Shown: positions 23,101 to 27,299 of the stretch, piece after piece
How positions within the stretch are numbered: the stretch's first letter is position 1
Layout of the letters: every line of letters begins with the position of its first letter
Source: Ectocarpus siliculosus
Lineage: Eukaryota > Sar > Phaeophyceae > Ectocarpales > Ectocarpaceae
Reading direction: 5' to 3'
DNA: 27,299 bases
NCBI GenBank assembly: GCA_000310025.1
Contig: FN649741.1
Span: 5,509,056-5,536,354 of the forward strand
Program-made: the position numbers and the translations under genes
Notes under the pieces: model-generated
The model's input: the letters and a program-made list of their open reading frames with translations, nothing else
Databases searched by the model: none
Told to the model about the DNA's origin: nothing

Positions 23101-24966
23101 GGTGACAACAACAACACAGCCTCGGGTTTCCTCAGCAGCAGCGATTCGTCTAATTTCTAGCTCGTGGGACGGTCAATCTACCTTCTCCATCGAGAGCACA
23201 GACTCAGCATGATCTACCGTCGCCTTTGAGGCAAGTCGTTTCGTCGCCAAACCTGCATGGTCTAGAGTACCCCAAATTGGCTCATCGCTTCACGTGGAGA
23301 TCTCCTTACAAAAACCTATACAATCTACTCTTTTCACATTCTCTCTTCGTCAACGCCAATGCGAGGTGAGGGAATCGCCCTAGACTGACAGACGTTGGGG
23401 AGACTACACCCTTTATGAAGAGGACCTCCACTTTCACGGCTACAGCTCTGCTATCCTTTGCACAGGAAGCCACCTCTAGTATATTCTCTACAACCGGAAC
23501 TCCAGAAAACAAAAGCTTTCAATGGAAAGCACGCTCCGCAGAACTATGCCGCCACCATCGTACGGTACGTGGCTAAACAAAACATGGCGTCTCACTTGGC
23601 CTGCATCTTCTTGTAGGACAAATAAATCGTTGCAGACCGCCCCCAGAATCGAGCCGCCCGGAAAACCTGTGCGCCTTCCGCCCTCTCTGTTACTTCGTGG
23701 TCCTCCGCGGCCAACCCCTCCGCCACGGTAAGCGCCACTCGCTGCCCAGACAACAATCGGCAGATAGACGTACAAGAGCGAACGGGTGATGTGGGTACAT
23801 CCATCCATCCACACAGTTTCGACCTCAGCTTTCAGTGTACGAGTCACGGGGGCTTGTCGGCAGCATCGCCTTGGACGAAAGCTGGATATGGGCCCACGCA
23901 GAAAATCAACGTTGGGAGACAACAGTGGGCTAAATAGAGTGAGCACTGCTCGACCCAGCGCGATTCCTTGTGCGCGACCCATGAAGTATTGCGGACGACC
24001 AGCTGCGCGGACGATCAGATCGCTTACAACCAATCTACTATACTTGTACTTGGATGTGACCGCTTTACGGCGAGTACTGTACTCACTACAAACGCAGTAG
24101 CACACACAGAGCAGCGGTTCATTGAATTAATTATATCGACGTGGAAAAGGTTCATAATGGCAAGGGGGAATACTATATGTAGAGTAGTAGGCGACATGTG
24201 ACATGCCCCCCACCTTGCGGCGGTCCTGCAGAGCCTTCCGCCAAGATATGTGAGCCAGGGGAAATCTCGGCATCTTGAGCAGCAGCCCTCCTCTCGTGTG
24301 TTTCACGTTTTTACTCCCTGCCCTTCTGCTGCTGCTTCTCATACTTTTCTCCTCATCGACAGCAACATTTGATTCGGCAACCACGACCGCCACGCTGCGA
24401 CTGGGCCGCCCTCCCCAAGGTCGAGAAACCACGGCGCTAGCTCGTGAAACCGAGAGCAAGCACGCAACTGCCAACATGGCGAGCCAGCCCGTCCTGCGGA
24501 GATGCGCACCGCCCTGTGAAAGCCCATTCGTGAATTTCTTGGCAACATGGAGAAAAAAGGCCGTTAGGCTGTCCGTCATTGAGCTTGCAGTCGGTGGAGC
24601 TGTCGAGACGGCGATGGTACTGCTGTCGCTGCTGTCGCTGCTGGTGCTCTCGCTGCTGGTGCTCTCGCTGCTGCTCGTGCTGTCGCCGCTGCCGCTCGTG
24701 AAACGGTCACGTAACTCGCGAAGAAAAGAACTCGGTGTGGAGGATGTTTGAGGCGCCTGCTCGCCGCTGAGTCGTACTGCTGATGCAAGGGTACCGATGC
24801 CAACTCTTGGCCCTCGTGAGTACGCTGCTGCTGGGTGTATCCCACTCCTCGTAGCAGTAGTGCTGCTGGGGCTACCGGCGGTGGCGGTAGTGGCAACGAG
24901 AACTTGCTCGAGATTGGCCGATGATACGACCTTGGTCACAGCCAGTAGAGCTAGAATTGTTTTCAT
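17134..24966 (-). CDS. ABC1/ADCK (UbiB-type) atypical kinase
   Basis: Members of this protein-kinase-like family act mostly in mitochondria and plastids, often in quinone or isoprenoid lipid metabolism. Fourteen exons in transcript order are 24966-24214, 23741-23596, 23051-22962, 22612-22502, 22014-21876, 21293-21246, 21034-20883, 20507-20390, 20060-19938, 19640-19615, 19188-19107, 18643-18525, 17811-17598, 17208-17134. They give 731 residues with every phase consistent. Hallmarks: KSGQ (346-349), Ala-rich loop written GSAS (407-410), nucleotide-binding Lys in VAVK (K429), E476/D478 in EFDFRSE, catalytic loop ADPHPGN (D566, N571), and DWG in place of DFG (D603). The 24966 ATG is the first in its frame and begins a signal-like segment, MKTILALLAVTKVVSSA. 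A Ser-rich linker (91-117) and a hydrophobic segment (160-180) follow. The N-terminal 250 residues have no family match I can see, so the target compartment is open. The acceptor at 23741 is less certain than the rest. Confidence 0.94.
19615..19640 (-). other. 26-nt microexon of the ABC1 kinase gene
   Basis: This exon encodes GLFNADPH plus two bases of the next codon. It is bounded by GGGGGCAG on its 5' side and a GTGAGTG donor on its 3' side. It is needed to join MIFEE (ending at 19938) to PGNILIMPEE (starting at 19188), which restores the family's FxADPHPGN motif with the correct phase on both sides. Confidence 0.88.
23342..23432 (-). mobile_element. Diverged partial copy of the TRIM-like element (LTR plus primer-site region)
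   Basis: On the minus strand, 23432-23360 aligns with the terminal repeat of the element at 25397-25853, sharing CTCCCCAACGTCTGTC, GCGATTCCCTC and CTTCATAAAGG. It ends in CA. One base later TGGCGTTGACGAAGAGA follows, as in the intact element. No second terminal repeat was found nearby, so this is a truncated copy. It sits in the kinase intron between 23595 and 23052. Confidence 0.75.
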
Positions 24967-25396
24967 ACGTGCCTCTCCAGAACCCTCGAGTGGCCACCGG
25001 TTGCGCCTCTGTGCAGGGCGACGAGGGAGCAAGCCGAGAGCAATAACATAAACATGCACTGCTTGGTCTGTGTGTTGTGCCTGTTGCAGAGTAGCGGCCC
25101 ACCTTACGGGGGGGGACGCAATATCCGCCGTACTGAATCATACCTCCCCACTGCTTGAAAAGTTAGTTTTTCCTCCGCGGGGACTTTTCAAAGATCATAA
25201 GATATCAGGCACGCATGCTCCCCGACCAGGCCCACGCATCTCCTACCTATCTATGGACTACCGCATACATAACAGAACCCTTGTATTCTGAGCAAGATTT
25301 GAAGCCTCACTGATATCTTTGTCCAACGATTGAGCAAGAGCTGTAACGACATAAATAAGCTATACCCTCGTGCGAAACGATATCTACGCAGACTAT
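24967..25396 (-). promoter_or_regulatory. Upstream flank of the ABC1 kinase gene
   Basis: About 430 bp separate the kinase ATG from the miniature LTR element. The promoter and 5' untranslated region should lie here. The same frame stays open for some 30 codons upstream of the ATG but contains no other ATG. I recognise no TATA box or other defined promoter motif. Confidence 0.4.
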
Positions 25397-25853
25397 TGTG
25401 AAAAGAGGGAATCGTCCTCGACAGACGTTGGGGAGTTTCTACCTTTATGAAGGTGGTCTCCACATTACCCCCCCTTTTTTCGAGACTTTTTCTTGTTGCC
25501 CAGGCAAGAGAAGTCTTCTTGGGGTAACCGGAACCCGACCGGCTGGCGGCGGGGCGATTCACATTCCTCACAATCCTCTGTAGTACGTGTTTTACGGGTT
25601 CGCTACGTCCGCCACGTTTTCAGAAGTTCCGAGTTCGATAGCCAGTGCGTCCTTCCTTGGCCCACCCACCGTTTTTCTTTTTCCGTTATCCGGAAGAAAA
25701 TTTAGTGACCAGCGGGTTTTGAACCCGTGTCTTTTGCAACCAAAAGCAGACACCCTGACATCTCTTCGTCGACGCCATTGTGAAAAGAGGGAATCGTCCT
25801 CGACAGACGTTGGGGAGTTTCTACCTTTATTTTTTATGAAGGTGGTCTCCACA
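25397..25853 (-). mobile_element. Terminal-repeat retrotransposon in miniature (TRIM-like), non-coding
   Basis: A 457-bp element, read on the minus strand. The 5' terminal repeat (25853-25779, 75 bp) and 3' terminal repeat (25464-25397, 68 bp) are almost identical apart from a 7-base insertion. Both start TGTGGAGACC and end TTTTCACA, the usual TG...CA ends. One base after the 5' repeat is TGGCGTCGACGAAGAG, in the position and with the TGG start of a tRNA primer-binding site. Before the 3' repeat is a polypurine tract, AAAAAAGGGGGGGTAA. ATAG flanks both sides (25857-25854 and 25396-25393) as a 4-bp target duplication. The 314-bp interior has no gag or pol coding, so mobility would need enzymes from elsewhere. 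It inserted upstream of the kinase gene in the same orientation. Confidence 0.88.
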
Positions 25854-27299
25854 CTATAGTCTAGTACTCAGTCAGGCATGACCAGTACACTGCGGCGGTA
25901 TGTAAGCTCCCGCCGGCGGAGAGCTGTCTCCCTCAAAGTAAGTAAGTATACAAGTAGACAATTCCTTCGTTTTGCAAAATTCCGAGAATATGTTGCTTTT
26001 TGAAAGGGTCTTGTGTGTTGAGTGCACGCCCTTCACATATTTTACATGTCGTGTGCCATCTCTTCAGAACCAGGAGAGGTTTGTTGGGTTTGTTTGTTTG
26101 AGAATCGAATCATCAACAACCAAGGTTTTGCCAAGAGCGCGGCTTTCCAAGAAGATATATTGGATCTCCGATCAATCTCAATCTCCAATCTCCAATCGAT
26201 GAGAGAAGAAGCAAGGTGCAGGAGGGTGACATTTTGGCGCTTTGTCCTGTCTGTGCTGTGTGTGTCAACTATGTATGATGCATTATTATTCTACCGATCG
26301 ATGGATCTCGTTCTCTACGTATCTTCATGTAATGTATGTATTTATTGTATGTATTAAGGAATAATAATAAAAACACACACAGAAATACTACCCATTCGAG
26401 ATATACCCACAGTCGAACGGGATGTGGTGGAGTCTTTTCAGTGAGTGGAGGGAAACCGGCTGGGTACTGGACTTATTTCGAGTCTTTTATGTCTATACAC
26501 TGAACTGATGATTTATATCAGTGATGCCAGCTGGTGCTAAGTACAAAAACATCTGTACAGGTAACTTACATTTTACAATACATCCCCTGTAGTTCTCTAC
26601 TGGTATGTAGTATGTATCTTCATGCACACATATCCCCACCTTCCCGGCGGGTGGCGGGAACGATCGGTCGGTCCTCCGGTCGTCATCTCTCTCTTTCTTC
26701 GAGTCGATGATTTGAACATGTGAACCACGACGCCTGCCCGGCGTTCACACAGCAGTAAGTTCCGGTAGTGGTGTGCGGGATAAAAGGAGGCGGGGACTAC
26801 GTAGACTAATGCGGTACAGTATAATGTACGGTACAGCAGTAGTAGTACAATAGGCAGAAGAATAAAAAGGACCCACACACAACAAAAAAATGAAATGTTG
26901 GATTTTTGTTAAATGGTTGTAAGGGAGGGTTACTCATCACCCCAGGGGATACGTGCAAAGGACTTGTCAAAATGTATTGCGTGTGTACGGACGAGGTGGT
27001 GCATCCTCACCCACCCCTGACTTCTACGCCGCCGACTATTTTTTCGACGTATGCACACACTTATAACTTATAACCCCCATACTATTCGTTCGTTTTTGGG
27101 CCTACTGTGGTAGGGAGTGTTGCCAGTCAGTGTGCCGAGACAGACAGGGCGATTGGATGCATAAATAGTTTGGAGTCATACGCTGTATCACCGGAAACTA
27201 ACTCTAGGTAGGGTGACTGCCTCGTCGTGAGCGGCGGTCTTCTTGTTGTGATGTGGGGGGGGCGGGGGGCGGGGGGCGGGGGGGGGGGGGGGGGGACTT
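25854..27299. other. Right-hand flank without a recognisable gene
   Basis: Short open frames here encode nothing I recognise. The stretch around 25970-26400 is AT-richer than the rest, with ATAATAATAAAA near 26361. It may be distal promoter sequence of the kinase gene or an intergenic spacer to a gene beyond the window. Confidence 0.5.
27254..27296. repeat. G-rich terminal tract
   Basis: Runs of GGGGGG broken by single C bases pass into an uninterrupted G run of about 20 at the right edge. It is a candidate G-quadruplex, and also a place where sequencing or assembly often stops. Confidence 0.9.

Noticed and set aside
25699-25777. tRNA gene on the minus strand
   Set aside because: Only the T-arm-like hairpin forms. 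A 7-base anticodon loop with U33 and a pairing acceptor stem cannot be drawn.
1-27299. CRISPR array, operon, phage or bacterial defence system
   Set aside because: All real coding sequence is split by spliceosomal introns, and the tandem repeats have no regular unique spacers.

Overview
This is nuclear DNA of an intron-rich eukaryote. It holds three spliced genes whose exons join in frame through GT-AG (once GC-AG) introns of about 200-960 bp. Pyrimidine-rich simple repeats are scattered through the introns. The style (many mid-sized introns, neighbouring genes on either strand, long non-coding 3' flanks) fits a brown alga of the Ectocarpus type or a related stramenopile. That placement is an inference from gene architecture; no lineage-specific marker was tested.

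Layout. (1) About 462-10412, + strand: the 3' part of a large M16-family zinc metallopeptidase of the insulin-degrading enzyme/nardilysin type. Fourteen exons are in view. The catalytic N-terminal domain lies upstream of base 1. (2) 10413-12310: intergenic, with a decayed tyrosine-phosphatase-like fragment on the minus strand. (3) 12311-15764, + strand: a complete six-exon gene for proteasome subunit beta type 5, with propeptide and catalytic Thr. (4) 15765-17133: the space between two convergent genes, probably their 3' untranslated regions. (5) 17134-24966, minus strand: a complete fourteen-exon ABC1/ADCK (UbiB-type) atypical kinase with a long N-terminal extension. One of its exons is only 26 nt and carries the catalytic-loop motif. 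(6) 24967-27299: the upstream flank of the kinase gene. It contains a small LTR element (TRIM-like) with terminal repeats, primer-binding-site position, polypurine tract and a 4-bp target duplication. A diverged partial copy lies in a kinase intron. The window ends in a G-rich tract.

The three genes do not form a pathway. Two act in protein turnover (peptidase and proteasome). The third is an atypical kinase of a family often linked to quinone or isoprenoid lipid metabolism in mitochondria and plastids. The clearest non-gene finding is the miniature LTR element. I found no sign of a CRISPR array, an operon or a defence system.
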